Assembly: GCA_963803775.1 (NCBI GenBank)
Contig: CAWDNS010000003.1
Coordinates: 248,001-312,000, forward strand
From: JABCZH01 sp963803775
GTDB taxonomy: Bacteria > Acidobacteriota > Terriglobia > Terriglobales > Acidobacteriaceae
DNA length: 64,000 bases
Direction: 5' to 3'
Below the pieces are notes generated by a model. It was not told the DNA's origin. It saw only the letters and a list, made by a program, of their open reading frames with translations, and made no database searches. Positions 54,239 to 62,733 of the stretch are shown piece after piece. How positions within the stretch are numbered: the first letter of the stretch is position 1; each line of letters starts with the position of its first letter. The position numbers and the translations under genes are program-made.

Positions 54239-55120
54239 ATGGGCATGACATCAAAACCGCAGCTGGCATGCGAAGTCGCTGCCGACCGCGTGCTTGCCGC
54301 CCGGCTGTCGCAACCGGGCACGGTGGAGATGTGCGCCGCCAGCGAGCTCGCCCCGGGTTGTGTCGTCCCCGATATGGTCGAGGCCAATCTCCGCGATCGC
54401 GGGCGTATTCTCGACTCCGTCCGCCAAACTCTCGACAGTCTGAGTGGACGATCCCGCGATGTGATTGCCGTCCTGCCGGACGCTGCGATACGCGTAGTGC
54501 TGCTCGACTTTGACTCTCTTCCCGCCAAACGCGACGACGCGGAAGGCGTAGTGCGCTTCCGGCTGAAGAAGTCGCTTCCTTTTGACGTGGACAAGGCCAA
54601 GATTTCTTATCACACGCAAACTTCTACCACCGGAGTGCGTCTGATCGCGGCCGTGGCCCTCACCAGCGTCATTGAAGAGTACGAATCCGTCTTCCGCGAG
54701 GCCGGCTACAGTCCGGGGGTGGTGTTGCCCTCCATGCTGGCGGCTCTGGGCGCGGCCGATGCCGACCGCCCTACGTTAGTGGTTAAAGTAGACGCCCGTA
54801 CTATCGGCATCGCCATCCTCGACAAGCAGCAACTATTGCTTTTTCGCAATCTCGAGAACCCGCGCGGCGTGACTATTTCCGGCGAGCAATTGGCGGACGA
54901 AGTCTATCCCTCGATCGTGTTCTTTCAGGACACTTATCACCTGAACATTGAGCGCATATTCGTCGCAGGTTTGGCGGACGTCACCGGGGCGGTGCCAGCG
55001 TTACGCGCTCAAACCGGGGCGGAAGTCCACGAACTGGTCGGAGCTTCGCAACTAGGCAGCGGCGCAGGATCGGTCCCTAAATGGAGAATGGCGGGAGTGG
55101 TAGGAGCACTGCTTTCCTGA
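54239..55120 (+). CDS. pilM: PilM-like actin-fold pilus assembly protein
   Basis: The 293-residue product shows the actin/FtsA-like fold of PilM/GspL: AAVLPDAAIRVVLLDFDSLP, FRLKKSLPFDVDKAKISYH, VVKVDARTIGIAILDKQQLL (beginning of the second subdomain), and RIFVAGLADVTGAVPAL. PilM binds PilN at the inner face of the membrane. ATG 54239 is chosen because GGGAGAAG lies eight bases upstream; a GTG at 54230 adds three residues. It is followed by pilN after one base and by pilO and pilP in tight succession. The 126 bases before it hold no recognised gene. Confidence 0.85.
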   Translation: MGMTSKPQLACEVAADRVLAARLSQPGTVEMCAASELAPGCVVPDMVEANLRDRGRILDSVRQTLDSLSGRSRDVIAVLPDAAIRVVLLDFDSLPAKRDDAEGVVRFRLKKSLPFDVDKAKISYHTQTSTTGVRLIAAVALTSVIEEYESVFREAGYSPGVVLPSMLAALGAADADRPTLVVKVDARTIGIAILDKQQLLLFRNLENPRGVTISGEQLADEVYPSIVFFQDTYHLNIERIFVAGLADVTGAVPALRAQTGAEVHELVGASQLGSGAGSVPKWRMAGVVGALLS

Positions 55121-55121
55121 T

Positions 55122-55790
55122 ATGCGCGTTGAGATCAATCTCGCGACCCATCCCTACGAGGATGCCCGCCGCTTCTGGTTCCGCTGGGGCGGAGCGCTGG
55201 TGGCGCTCGGTATTGTCACTCTGGGCTTAGTGTATTTCACTCTTCTGGGCTGGGTGACCGCCAACAAGGATAAGCATGTCATCGGTCAAAACCTGCACCA
55301 AATTGCGGATCGTGACGGCCAGAAGGCGGCTGCGCAGGCCCTCATGAATCTTCCCCAGAACAGCGTGACCCGTGACCGGTCGCAGCTTCTGAATGGCCTG
55401 TTTTATCGTAAGTCGTTTTCCTGGACCCAGGTGTTTGAGGAACTGGAGCGGGTCATGCCGCCACGGCTGCACGTAGTCTCCATTCAGCCCGAGTTTGGCC
55501 TTGATAATGAATTGGCCATCAAACTGACAGTGGCTGGAGATTCTCGCGATCGTGCGCTCGATTTGGTGCGCAAGATGGAAGAGTCACAGCATTTTCAGCA
55601 AACGCAGATCGAACAGGAGAGCGCTGAGGTCGGCTCCGGGGCCACGTCAGGAGATAGCGTGAAGTTCAACATCAGCGCGCTCTATGTCGCAGGGAACCCA
55701 GTTTCGGGCAATATAGCTCCGGGCAACTCTGCTCCGGGAAAAACTGCGCCCAAGAACCCAGCTCTGGGAAAATCAGGAGGATCTCAGTAA
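55122..55790 (+). CDS. pilN: PilN-like pilus assembly protein
   Basis: The 222-residue product begins MRVEINLATHPYEDARRFW, the PilN motif that binds PilM. One membrane helix (about 27-47) and a ferredoxin-like periplasmic part follow, with a coiled stretch. The C-terminal 40 residues are a low-complexity Gly/Pro/Asn-rich tail (GNPVSGNIAPGNSAPGK). PilN-PilO heterodimers form the alignment complex of the pilus. Its TAA overlaps the ATG of pilO by one base. Confidence 0.87.
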   Translation: MRVEINLATHPYEDARRFWFRWGGALVALGIVTLGLVYFTLLGWVTANKDKHVIGQNLHQIADRDGQKAAAQALMNLPQNSVTRDRSQLLNGLFYRKSFSWTQVFEELERVMPPRLHVVSIQPEFGLDNELAIKLTVAGDSRDRALDLVRKMEESQHFQQTQIEQESAEVGSGATSGDSVKFNISALYVAGNPVSGNIAPGNSAPGKTAPKNPALGKSGGSQ

Positions 55791-56332
55791 TGCCCGATCT
55801 CGGGGACGCTCGGCGGAAAGTCAAGATCGCCCTAGGCGCCATGGTGGCGGTGGATGTAATCGCGGTGGCTGTGTTTTTTTCCCCGCTAGTAGGGTCGCAG
55901 TCCGCGCGTCAGGACCAACTCCACGAACTCTGGAAGGAATTGCAGCAGAAGACCCGCGAGGTCGAGCCACTGCGCGGGCTGGACAAGAAAGTTCCCGTGG
56001 CCCGCAAACAGATTGACCAGTTTTATCAGGACCGTCTCCCGGCTGAGGGTTCTTCCATCTCAGAAAACATCGGCAAGCTGGCGGGACAGGCTGGAGTAAA
56101 GATCAGCAGCATCCGGTACGACATGAAAGATCCCGAAGCTTTGGGCGTCCGGCGAGTGCAGATTGAAGCCGACATGAACGGCGATTATCTGCAACTGGTC
56201 CGCTTCATCAACTCCCTGGAGCGCGACCAGATGTTTTTCCTGGTTGACAGCGTACAACTGGGCGGAGAGCAAGCCGGCATGGTGAAGCTGCAAATGAAGA
56301 TGGAAACTTATTTAAAAACAGGTACAGCTTAA
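55790..56332 (+). CDS. pilO: PilO-like pilus assembly protein
   Basis: The 180-residue product has one N-terminal membrane helix (about 13-32), a helical stalk (QDQLHELWKELQQKTREVE) and a ferredoxin-like C-terminal domain (IEADMNGDYLQLVRFINSLE). That is the domain order of PilO, which pairs with PilN at the periplasmic face. The start overlaps the stop of pilN, and the stop is directly followed by the GTG of the next gene. Family identity is inferred from domain layout and gene order. Confidence 0.83.
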   Translation: MPDLGDARRKVKIALGAMVAVDVIAVAVFFSPLVGSQSARQDQLHELWKELQQKTREVEPLRGLDKKVPVARKQIDQFYQDRLPAEGSSISENIGKLAGQAGVKISSIRYDMKDPEALGVRRVQIEADMNGDYLQLVRFINSLERDQMFFLVDSVQLGGEQAGMVKLQMKMETYLKTGTA

Positions 56333-56929
56333 GTGAAGCTGGGAACCGAAAACCGGAATAAGCTGATTGCCGCGGCAGCGCTGGGGGTGATTGCCCTGGT
56401 GTTAGTCGCGCGCATGCTGTTCCCTTCCGCGCCGTCGGAGCCGGATGCCCCGGTAGTGGCGCCCGTCGTGACCGCGGCGCCGCCATCGCGACCTGCGGGC
56501 AAGTCCCACGGTGGCGCGCGCCGGCTGGCGGCTGGCCCGCCTCATTCCATTGATCCCAGCCTGCGCTACGACTGGCTGAAGGCCAGCGAAGATACCAAGT
56601 ATGAGGGTAACGGACGCAACATTTTCCTGGCCCAGGCCGAGATACCCCAGCCGGTCGCTCCCGGCCAAACCGACGCAGAAAAAGAGAAAGCAAAAGGCCC
56701 GCCACCACCACCTCCGCCCCCGCCAATCAACCTGAAGTTCTATGGCTTCGCCAGCAAGCCCGGCGAACCGAAAAAGGTTTTCCTTTCGCAGGGTGAGGAT
56801 GTATTCATCGCCAGCGAAGGCGAGATTGTTGACCGCCGTTACAAGGTCCTGCACATCTCGCCGGTGTCCGTGGAAATCGAAGATGTGCTCAGCAACAACC
56901 GCCAGATGATTCCGCTGAGCCCGAGCTGA
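56333..56929 (+). CDS. PilP/GspC-like periplasmic linker protein
   Basis: The 198-residue product has an N-terminal membrane helix (about 12-29). A Pro/Ala-rich stretch follows, including a run of nine prolines near 125-133, and then a small beta-domain NLKFYGFASKPGEPKKVFLS, GEIVDRRYKVLHISPVSVEI. That small domain resembles the homology region of PilP and GspC, which contacts the secretin. The GTG start immediately follows the pilO stop. The secretin it would bind is not in the window. Confidence 0.75.
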   Translation: MKLGTENRNKLIAAAALGVIALVLVARMLFPSAPSEPDAPVVAPVVTAAPPSRPAGKSHGGARRLAAGPPHSIDPSLRYDWLKASEDTKYEGNGRNIFLAQAEIPQPVAPGQTDAEKEKAKGPPPPPPPPPINLKFYGFASKPGEPKKVFLSQGEDVFIASEGEIVDRRYKVLHISPVSVEIEDVLSNNRQMIPLSPS

Positions 56930-56950
56930 GTAGCTATTTACAGAATTTCC

Positions 56951-58147
56951 ATGAGGCTGTTTACACCATCCCGGCTATCCAGTTCGTCCCCTCGCCCTAA
57001 CCAGCGCGGCTACGTCCTCATTACTCTTATCCTGTTTGTAGCGCTGCTGGCGATTGCCCTGACCGCGCTTGCGCCGGTCATCACCCAGCAGATCAAACGT
57101 GATCGCGAAGAAGAACTGGTCCACCGTGGCACCCAGTACTCGCGCGCCATCAAGCATTACATGAAGAAGCTCAACCAGTACCCCACCCGCATTGAGGATC
57201 TTGAGAGCACCAATAACATCCGCTATCTGCGCAAGCGCTATAAAGATCCGATCAACGGGAAGGACTTCAAGCTGCTCCACATGGGAGAGGTGCAAAGTTT
57301 AGCCAATGTTGCGCTGGCAGGTGCAAACTCGGCGGCCAGCCTCGCTGCCGGGGCTGCGGGCAACGCCCTCGCCGGCGGAAATACCGCAGCCTTCGGAGGT
57401 AGTGGTGTCTTTGGAGGCGGAAACGCCGGAAACAGCGGCAGCACTTTCGGTGGAAACTCTGGAGGTTTTGGCAGCAGCTCTGGAGGTTTCGGCAGCAGTT
57501 CAGGTGGCTTCGGCAGCAACTCTAGCGGTTTTGGTGGGAACTCCAGCGGCTTTGGTGGCAACTCTGGCGGCTTGGGTGGCAACTCCGGGGGTACTTTCGG
57601 CGGTAACTCCGGTGGTCTTTTCGGCGGAAGCTCTGGCGGCGCGTTCGGTGGCAACTCTGGAGGCTTCGGTGGCAGCTCAGGGCAAACTAACACGGGGACC
57701 GGTTCCGACTCCAACCAGCCCCAGGGTGCGCCTGGAACGCCACAAGGCGGTTTTGGTCAGCCAGTTCAGGGTTTGTCTGGGTCTAATTCACAAGGCAACG
57801 GCAACCCGGTTCTCGGCGGAGGACCGGTTGTCGGCGTGGCCAGCATCAGCAAAGATAAATCGATTCGCGTCTTCAGCAAGAAAGACCACTACAACGATTG
57901 GCAGTTCATCTATGACCCGACCACCGACCGCGGAGGTTTGATCACTACGCCCTACCAGACTCCGGTGCAGACCGTCAGTCAAAGCATAAGCGGAACTCCC
58001 GGCGCTAACGGAACCTCCGGCGCGCCGGGCACGCAGGGCGCGCCGACTTCACCTTCCGGGTTCGGCGGGGGCCAGCAGACTGCACCGGGCAGCTTCGGGT
58101 CGTCGCCGCAGCCACCCCAGGCACCGCCCAATCAAGGTCCGCAATAA
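56951..58147 (+). CDS. Pseudopilin-like protein with long Gly/Ser-rich repeat region
   Basis: The 398-residue product starts with a prepilin-type segment, NQRG-YVLITLILFVALLAIALTALAP, that lacks the usual Glu at +5. A GspG-like helix and loop follow (EEELVHRGTQYSRAIKHYMKK, then RYLRKRYKDPINGKDFKLL). From about residue 150 to 245 it is a Gly/Ser/Asn-rich repeat with the unit GGFGGNSS, and then Pro/Gln-rich. A short folded stretch (KSIRVFSKKDHYNDWQFIYDP) lies near 305-330 before another Gly/Pro tail. It is the last gene of the pilus operon. It may be a pseudopilin with an extended flexible surface region; substrate or adhesin roles are not known. Confidence 0.8.
   Translation: MRLFTPSRLSSSSPRPNQRGYVLITLILFVALLAIALTALAPVITQQIKRDREEELVHRGTQYSRAIKHYMKKLNQYPTRIEDLESTNNIRYLRKRYKDPINGKDFKLLHMGEVQSLANVALAGANSAASLAAGAAGNALAGGNTAAFGGSGVFGGGNAGNSGSTFGGNSGGFGSSSGGFGSSSGGFGSNSSGFGGNSSGFGGNSGGLGGNSGGTFGGNSGGLFGGSSGGAFGGNSGGFGGSSGQTNTGTGSDSNQPQGAPGTPQGGFGQPVQGLSGSNSQGNGNPVLGGGPVVGVASISKDKSIRVFSKKDHYNDWQFIYDPTTDRGGLITTPYQTPVQTVSQSISGTPGANGTSGAPGTQGAPTSPSGFGGGQQTAPGSFGSSPQPPQAPPNQGPQ
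57400..57690 (+). repeat. Low-complexity Gly/Ser coding repeat
   Basis: About 290 bases made of near-repeats of 24-30 bases, each encoding GGFGGNSS or similar. The unit varies by single changes (FGSSSGG, FGSNSSG, LGGNSGG). Repeats of this kind can change length by slippage. Confidence 0.8.
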
Positions 58148-58219
58148 TAGTAGTTGCGGCTTCATTGTATCTGTCTCACAGCCAGCCAACGCGTGGGACG
58201 ATAGCGGGCTGTTTTGAAA

Positions 58220-58501
58220 TTAGCGCCCGAATCGCCCGACGATTACTCCAATAATAGTGCCGCCGATAGCCCCCATTCCGATGATCGGCCCATAGGTTTT
58301 TGTGATGAGGGCGTCAGGGATGCTCAATAGCAGACCGAAGCAAAGTCCGGCTGCCCATCCGGGCCAAGGCAAGCGGGCCGCGCCGATGACGAATCCGATT
58401 CCAAAGCGTGCAATGAAAGCTGCTGTGATGGCAGCCCTCTTATCTGGGAAGCTCATCGGCAGCATGATTCCGATGTCGATGGCTCCGAAAACCAACGACA
58501 T
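58220..58501 (-). CDS. Small hypothetical membrane protein
   Basis: The 93-residue product from the ATG at 58501 has three or four hydrophobic segments (VFGAIDIGIMLPMSF, AAITAAFIARFGIGFVIGA, WAAGLCFGLLLSIPDAL, GMGAIGGTIIGVIVG). I do not recognise a named family. A longer open frame to 58882 has a non-hydrophobic, histidine-rich start and overlaps the divergent esterase gene, so it is rejected. AAAGGGG lies seven bases upstream of this start. It is transcribed away from the esterase cluster. Confidence 0.62.
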   Translation of the reverse strand: MSLVFGAIDIGIMLPMSFPDKRAAITAAFIARFGIGFVIGAARLPWPGWAAGLCFGLLLSIPDALITKTYGPIIGMGAIGGTIIGVIVGRFGR

Positions 58502-58645
58502 GCGCCCCTTTAGGCTGCTACTGAATTTGGCGTTTCTAGTAAACCAACTAATTCGTCCAATGTCCAGATGCGATCTGCAATTCCCGTCTCCCGTGGGACC
58601 TATCCGCCCTCCATGGTCGAAAATCAGGTAAGATGTTTCGGCCTG

Positions 58646-59356
58646 ATGAACCGCGAATTTCACAAGGGATACAGCCAGGAACTTCATCGCGACATGGAAG
58701 CCCTGGTGTTTGGGCATGGGGGAATGCCCCTGCTGGTGTTTCCCACCTCGATGGGGAAATTTTTTGAGTATGAAGACCGGGGCATGATCGGAGTACTGGT
58801 GCCAAAGATCGAGGCTGGCGAGTTGCAGGTGTTTTGTCCCGATGCCGTGGACACCGAGAGCTGGTACAACAAGAACGTGCATCCGCGGGTGCGGGTGCTA
58901 CGGCATTTGCAGTACGAGCGCTATATCCTGCATGAGTTCTTGCCATTTGTGAAGTGGAAAAACGCCTCGCCGGATCTGGCGGTGACGGGTGCGAGCTTCG
59001 GAGGTTACCACGCGGTGAATTTCTCGCTGAAACATCCCGGGGTGGTGACGCATTGCGTGAGCATGAGCGGGGCGTACGATATTCATCAGTTTCTTGACGG
59101 ATACTACGACGACGATTGCTACTTCAATTGTCCGCAGGATTTCCTGCCGAACACGCATGACGACTGGTACCTTAGCCGCTACCGGCAAATGAAGATCGTT
59201 CTGGGATCGTCGGATTGGGACATGTGTCTGGATCAGAACGTGAAATTGTCGGCGAAGTTACATGATAAAGGCGTGCCCCACTGGCTGGACGTTTGGGGGG
59301 ATAATTCGAAACATGATTGGCCGCTGTGGCAAAAAATGGCGGCGAAGTACTTTTAA
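58646..59356 (+). CDS. Esterase-family alpha/beta hydrolase
   Basis: The product (236 residues from ATG 58646) belongs to the serine esterase family (PF00756-like). The oxyanion-side segment is FGHGGMPLLVFPTSMGKFFEYED, the nucleophile Ser lies in VTGASFGGYHAVNF, and the last part carries an Asp and a His (WDVWGDNSKHDWPLW). Such esterases cut small esters or act on thioesters. The frame runs upstream to 58568, but MNREFHKGYSQEL is the more usual start. It heads a co-directional cluster with two ATP-grasp proteins, a YbdK-type ligase and an aminopeptidase; a role in releasing or editing the cluster product is an inference. Confidence 0.85.
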   Translation: MNREFHKGYSQELHRDMEALVFGHGGMPLLVFPTSMGKFFEYEDRGMIGVLVPKIEAGELQVFCPDAVDTESWYNKNVHPRVRVLRHLQYERYILHEFLPFVKWKNASPDLAVTGASFGGYHAVNFSLKHPGVVTHCVSMSGAYDIHQFLDGYYDDDCYFNCPQDFLPNTHDDWYLSRYRQMKIVLGSSDWDMCLDQNVKLSAKLHDKGVPHWLDVWGDNSKHDWPLWQKMAAKYF

Positions 59357-59402
59357 AACCGTCGTGGCTGGAAGTTCAGAGTTCTGGCGTAGGAGCGCTC
59401 TT

Positions 59403-60389
59403 ATGAAAAAAATCGGTGTTTTGTTCGGAATGGAGAATACGTTTCCGCCAGCGTTGGTCGAGAAGATCAACGGCATGAAGGTGGATGACGTGAGAGCGGA
59501 GTTTGTGAAGCTGGGCGGCGTAAAGATGGCCGATCCCAGTGGATACAAAGTCATCATTGACCGCATTTCGCAGGACATTCCCTTCTACCGGGCGTACTTG
59601 AAGAATGCCGCGTTGACCGGGACGATCGTTATCAACAATCCGTTTTGGTGGACGGCCGACGACAAGTTTTTCAACTACGCTCTCGCCACCAAGCTGGGCG
59701 TGGCGATTCCTCCGACGGTGATCCTGCCCCACAACAAGCATCCCGAGGGGACGACGGATCAATCGATGCGGAACTTGATGTATCCGCTGAACTGGGAAGA
59801 TATTTTTGATTACGTTGGCTTTCCGGCGTTCCTCAAGCCATATGCCGGCGGGGGATGGAAACATGTATATAAGGTCGATTCACCGGAGGAGTTCTTCCTC
59901 AACTACAACCAGACTGGCGACTTGTGCATGACCCTGCAGCACGGCGTGGAGTTCGAAGAGTACTACCGCTGCTATGTGGTAGGACAGGAAAAAGTTCACA
60001 TCATGAAGTATGACCCAAAGGCCCCGTTTCATGAGCGGTATGTGAAGGGCAATCCGCCGCCGTCGAGTGCTCAGTTGCAGGAGCGAATCGTGAAGGATTC
60101 GCTGACCTTGTGCCAGGCGCTGGGATACGACTTGAACACGGTGGAGTTTGCAGTGGAGGACGGCGTGCCTTACGCCATTGATTTCATGAATCCGGCGCCG
60201 GACGCGGAAATCACTTCCGTCGGTCAGGCGAACTTTGACTGGGTAGTGGATGCAGTAGCGGAAATGGCTGTGAATAAGGCGCTTAGCGGGGAGAATCCGG
60301 CGCGGGAACTGCGTTGGGCATCATTTCTAACCGGGCCGGTCGAGGTGCCAGCGGCTAAGCCGGCCGTGAAGAAACGAGCCAGAGCGTAA
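59403..60389 (+). CDS. ATP-grasp domain protein (glutathione synthase-like)
   Basis: The product (328 residues from ATG 59403) opens MKKIGVLFGMENTFPPAL and then shows ATP-grasp features: FPAFLKPYAGGGWKHVYKV (Lys and loop), YRCYVVGQEKVHIMKY and FAVEDGVPYAIDFMNPAPDAEI (catalytic acidic strand). ATP-grasp enzymes join a carboxylate to an amine with ATP. The longer frame from 59262 overlaps the esterase and is rejected. A basic tail (AKPAVKKRARA) ends the protein. It lies 46 bases after the esterase and 120 bases before the YbdK-like ligase. Substrate unknown. Confidence 0.87.
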   Translation: MKKIGVLFGMENTFPPALVEKINGMKVDDVRAEFVKLGGVKMADPSGYKVIIDRISQDIPFYRAYLKNAALTGTIVINNPFWWTADDKFFNYALATKLGVAIPPTVILPHNKHPEGTTDQSMRNLMYPLNWEDIFDYVGFPAFLKPYAGGGWKHVYKVDSPEEFFLNYNQTGDLCMTLQHGVEFEEYYRCYVVGQEKVHIMKYDPKAPFHERYVKGNPPPSSAQLQERIVKDSLTLCQALGYDLNTVEFAVEDGVPYAIDFMNPAPDAEITSVGQANFDWVVDAVAEMAVNKALSGENPARELRWASFLTGPVEVPAAKPAVKKRARA

Positions 60390-60509
60390 GCCATCAAACA
60401 ACCAAAAACACGACGGAAACCAGCACGGGTTGGGGTCGAAAGTTAGGCAGTTTTGAAAGAGCCATAATTGTTATAGTTATTAGGTAGCTCGCCCGGGTTC
60501 TAACCTCGT

Positions 60510-61646
60510 ATGCAACCAACCTTCACTCTCGGGATCGAAGAGGAATATCAGACGGTCGATCCGGTCTCGCGCGACCTGCGCTCCCACATCCACACCGAAA
60601 TGATGGAACAGGGACGGATGCGACTGCAGGAGAAAGTGAAGGCTGAGTTACACCAGGCGGTCGTGGAAGTCGGCACCTCGGTCTGTACCAATATCAAGGA
60701 TGCCAAAGCCGAAGTCATAGCACTGCGCCGGGACATGATCAAACTGGCAAAAGATAACGGCCTGCGGCTGGCATCAGCAGCAACCCACCCGTTTGCCGAC
60801 TGGCGGGAGCAGGAGATCACGCCGGACGATCGTTACAAGAACATTGTGGAAGACATGCAACTGGTGGCGCGTGCCAACCTGATTTTCGGCTTGCATGTGC
60901 ACGTGGGCGTGGAGGACCGGGAAACCGCGATCCACCTGATGAACCATGCGCGATACTTTGTTCCGCACATCCTGGCGCTCTCGACGAATTCACCCTTCTG
61001 GCTGGGCATGAACACCGGGCTGAAGTCATATCGCTGCAAAGTGTTCGACAAGTTTCCGCGGACGAATATTCCGGACTATTTTCCCAGCTGGGGCGAATAC
61101 GAAAACTTTATCAAGCTGCTGATCAAGACCAACTGCATCGATAACGCGAAGAAGATCTGGTGGGACATCCGGCCGCACCCGTTTTTCAATACGCTCGAAT
61201 TCAGAGTGTGCGACATTCCTATGCGGGTGGATGAGACTATCGCACTGGCTGCGCTCATCCAAGCAACGGTCGCCAAACTCTACAAGCTGTATTCCGCGAA
61301 CCAGGGGTTCCGGCTTTATAGGCGTGCGCTGCTGATGGAAAACAAATGGCGCGCCGCACGTTACGGGCTGAACGGCAAGATGATCGATTTCGGCAAGCAG
61401 AAAGAAGTCCCGGCCCGCGACTTGGTGCTGGAGTACCTGGACTTTGTGGATGACGTCGCCGATGAACTGGATTCGCGCGAGGAACTGAATTACATTCATG
61501 AGATTCTGGAAATGGGGACTGGAGCAGACCGGCAATTGCGTGTGTTCCAGGAGACCGGCGATCTGAAGAAGGTCGTCGACTACATCATAGAAGAGACGGA
61601 AGTCGGCGTTACAGCAGAAGCGGCTCCGGCGAGAAAAGTAGGGTAA
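60510..61646 (+). CDS. Carboxylate-amine ligase (YbdK/GCS2 family)
   Basis: The 378-residue product begins TFTLGIEEEYQTVDP, the signature of the YbdK-type glutamate--cysteine ligase 2 family. HTEMMEQGRMRL, LHQAVVEVGTSVCTN, FGLHVHVGVEDRE, HPFFNTLEFRVCDIPMRV and WRAARYGLNG follow. Members form an amide bond between a glutamate-type carboxylate and an amine, and some are known as weak gamma-glutamylcysteine ligases. Stop (TAA) and the next start codon share one base, so translation is coupled to the aminopeptidase gene. This is the most conserved enzyme of the cluster and gives it a peptide- or amide-forming core. Confidence 0.92.
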   Translation: MQPTFTLGIEEEYQTVDPVSRDLRSHIHTEMMEQGRMRLQEKVKAELHQAVVEVGTSVCTNIKDAKAEVIALRRDMIKLAKDNGLRLASAATHPFADWREQEITPDDRYKNIVEDMQLVARANLIFGLHVHVGVEDRETAIHLMNHARYFVPHILALSTNSPFWLGMNTGLKSYRCKVFDKFPRTNIPDYFPSWGEYENFIKLLIKTNCIDNAKKIWWDIRPHPFFNTLEFRVCDIPMRVDETIALAALIQATVAKLYKLYSANQGFRLYRRALLMENKWRAARYGLNGKMIDFGKQKEVPARDLVLEYLDFVDDVADELDSREELNYIHEILEMGTGADRQLRVFQETGDLKKVVDYIIEETEVGVTAEAAPARKVG

Positions 61647-62731
61647 TGACAAATTCGGTTGATGAGACACAAACCTCCGCCCTGTCGCAAGAAACGCGAC
61701 CGGGACGTGGCGCCCAGTTGGAAAATCTTCCTTTCGATCCAGAACTTACTCCCGGAGCGCGGAACGCAGTCAAAGTGTGCCTGCGGGTGCAGCCCAGCGA
61801 GAAAGTTACGGTGATCACCGACGAAGCCACGAAAGAGATCGCCGCCAGCATTGTGCGTGAACTCGTAAACGTCGGCGCGCCCTACCGGGGATGGATTCTG
61901 GAAGAACTCGCCCCGCGGCCGTTGGCCGAGTTCCCCCGCGAAATTGCAGACGACCTCGAAACCAGCCAGGTAAGCATTTTCGCTGTGCAAGCACAAGCCA
62001 ACGAACTGCGCACCCGCATGGCGATGACCGACATCGTGAACCGCCGCAAGATCCGCCACGCGCACATGGTGAACATCAACCGGCAGATCATGCTGGAAGG
62101 AATGCGTGCGGATTTCCTGAAAGTGGATCGCATCAGCACCAAAGTCGTGGACATGGTGCGGAAAGCCCGCCAGATTCGCGCCAAGACTCCGGCCGGAACC
62201 GACCTGGTAGCGGATCTGAATCCCAATTATCGCTGGGTTAAAACCAGTGGCTTAATTAGCCCTGAGAAGTGGGGGAACCTGCCTGGCGGCGAGGTATTTA
62301 CGACCCCGGGCGAGGTGAATGGTACGTTTGTGGCCGACGGCGTAGCTGGAGACTGGCTCTCCGCAAAATTTGGTGAGTTGCATGCCAACCCGCTCAGTAT
62401 TCGCGTCAAGGCCAACCGCATCACGGAAGCCAATTCTTCGAACCGCGAACTCGAAAGCGATTTCTGGAACTACACCCACACCGACGAGAGTAGCGATCGC
62501 GTGGGTGAATTCGCCATCGGCACCAACATCGAGTTAAAGGATGTGATTGGCCAGATACTCCAGGATGAAAAATTCCCGGGGGTCCACATTGCCTTTGGCA
62601 ATCCCTACGGCGCGCACACCGGCGCGGAATGGTACTCGTGCACCCATATCGATGTAGTGGGACGGAAGTTTGATATTTGGGTGGATGACCAGCAGATCAT
62701 GCGCGGTGGGCAGTTTTTAATTGAGGCGTAG
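61646..62731 (+). CDS. M29-family-like aminopeptidase
   Basis: The 361-residue product has features of the aminopeptidase T (M29) family: GGEVFTTPGEVNGTFVADGVA near 210-230, GEFAIGTNIELKDVIGQIL, DEKFPGVHIAFG and CTHIDVVGRKFDIW, which carry Glu, Glu, His and Asp residues expected to bind metal. The N-terminal 40 residues are variable. M29 enzymes remove N-terminal residues from small peptides. Its start overlaps the YbdK stop and its stop lies two bases before the next start, so it is translated in one chain of genes with the ligases. It could trim the precursor or act on the product of the ligases. Confidence 0.82.
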   Translation: MTNSVDETQTSALSQETRPGRGAQLENLPFDPELTPGARNAVKVCLRVQPSEKVTVITDEATKEIAASIVRELVNVGAPYRGWILEELAPRPLAEFPREIADDLETSQVSIFAVQAQANELRTRMAMTDIVNRRKIRHAHMVNINRQIMLEGMRADFLKVDRISTKVVDMVRKARQIRAKTPAGTDLVADLNPNYRWVKTSGLISPEKWGNLPGGEVFTTPGEVNGTFVADGVAGDWLSAKFGELHANPLSIRVKANRITEANSSNRELESDFWNYTHTDESSDRVGEFAIGTNIELKDVIGQILQDEKFPGVHIAFGNPYGAHTGAEWYSCTHIDVVGRKFDIWVDDQQIMRGGQFLIEA

Positions 62732-62733
62732 GC

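Noticed and set aside
58502..58882. N-terminal extension of the small membrane protein at 58220-58501
   Set aside because: The extra 127 residues are His-rich and soluble-looking, overlap the divergent esterase gene, and a better start with a ribosome-binding site exists at 58501.
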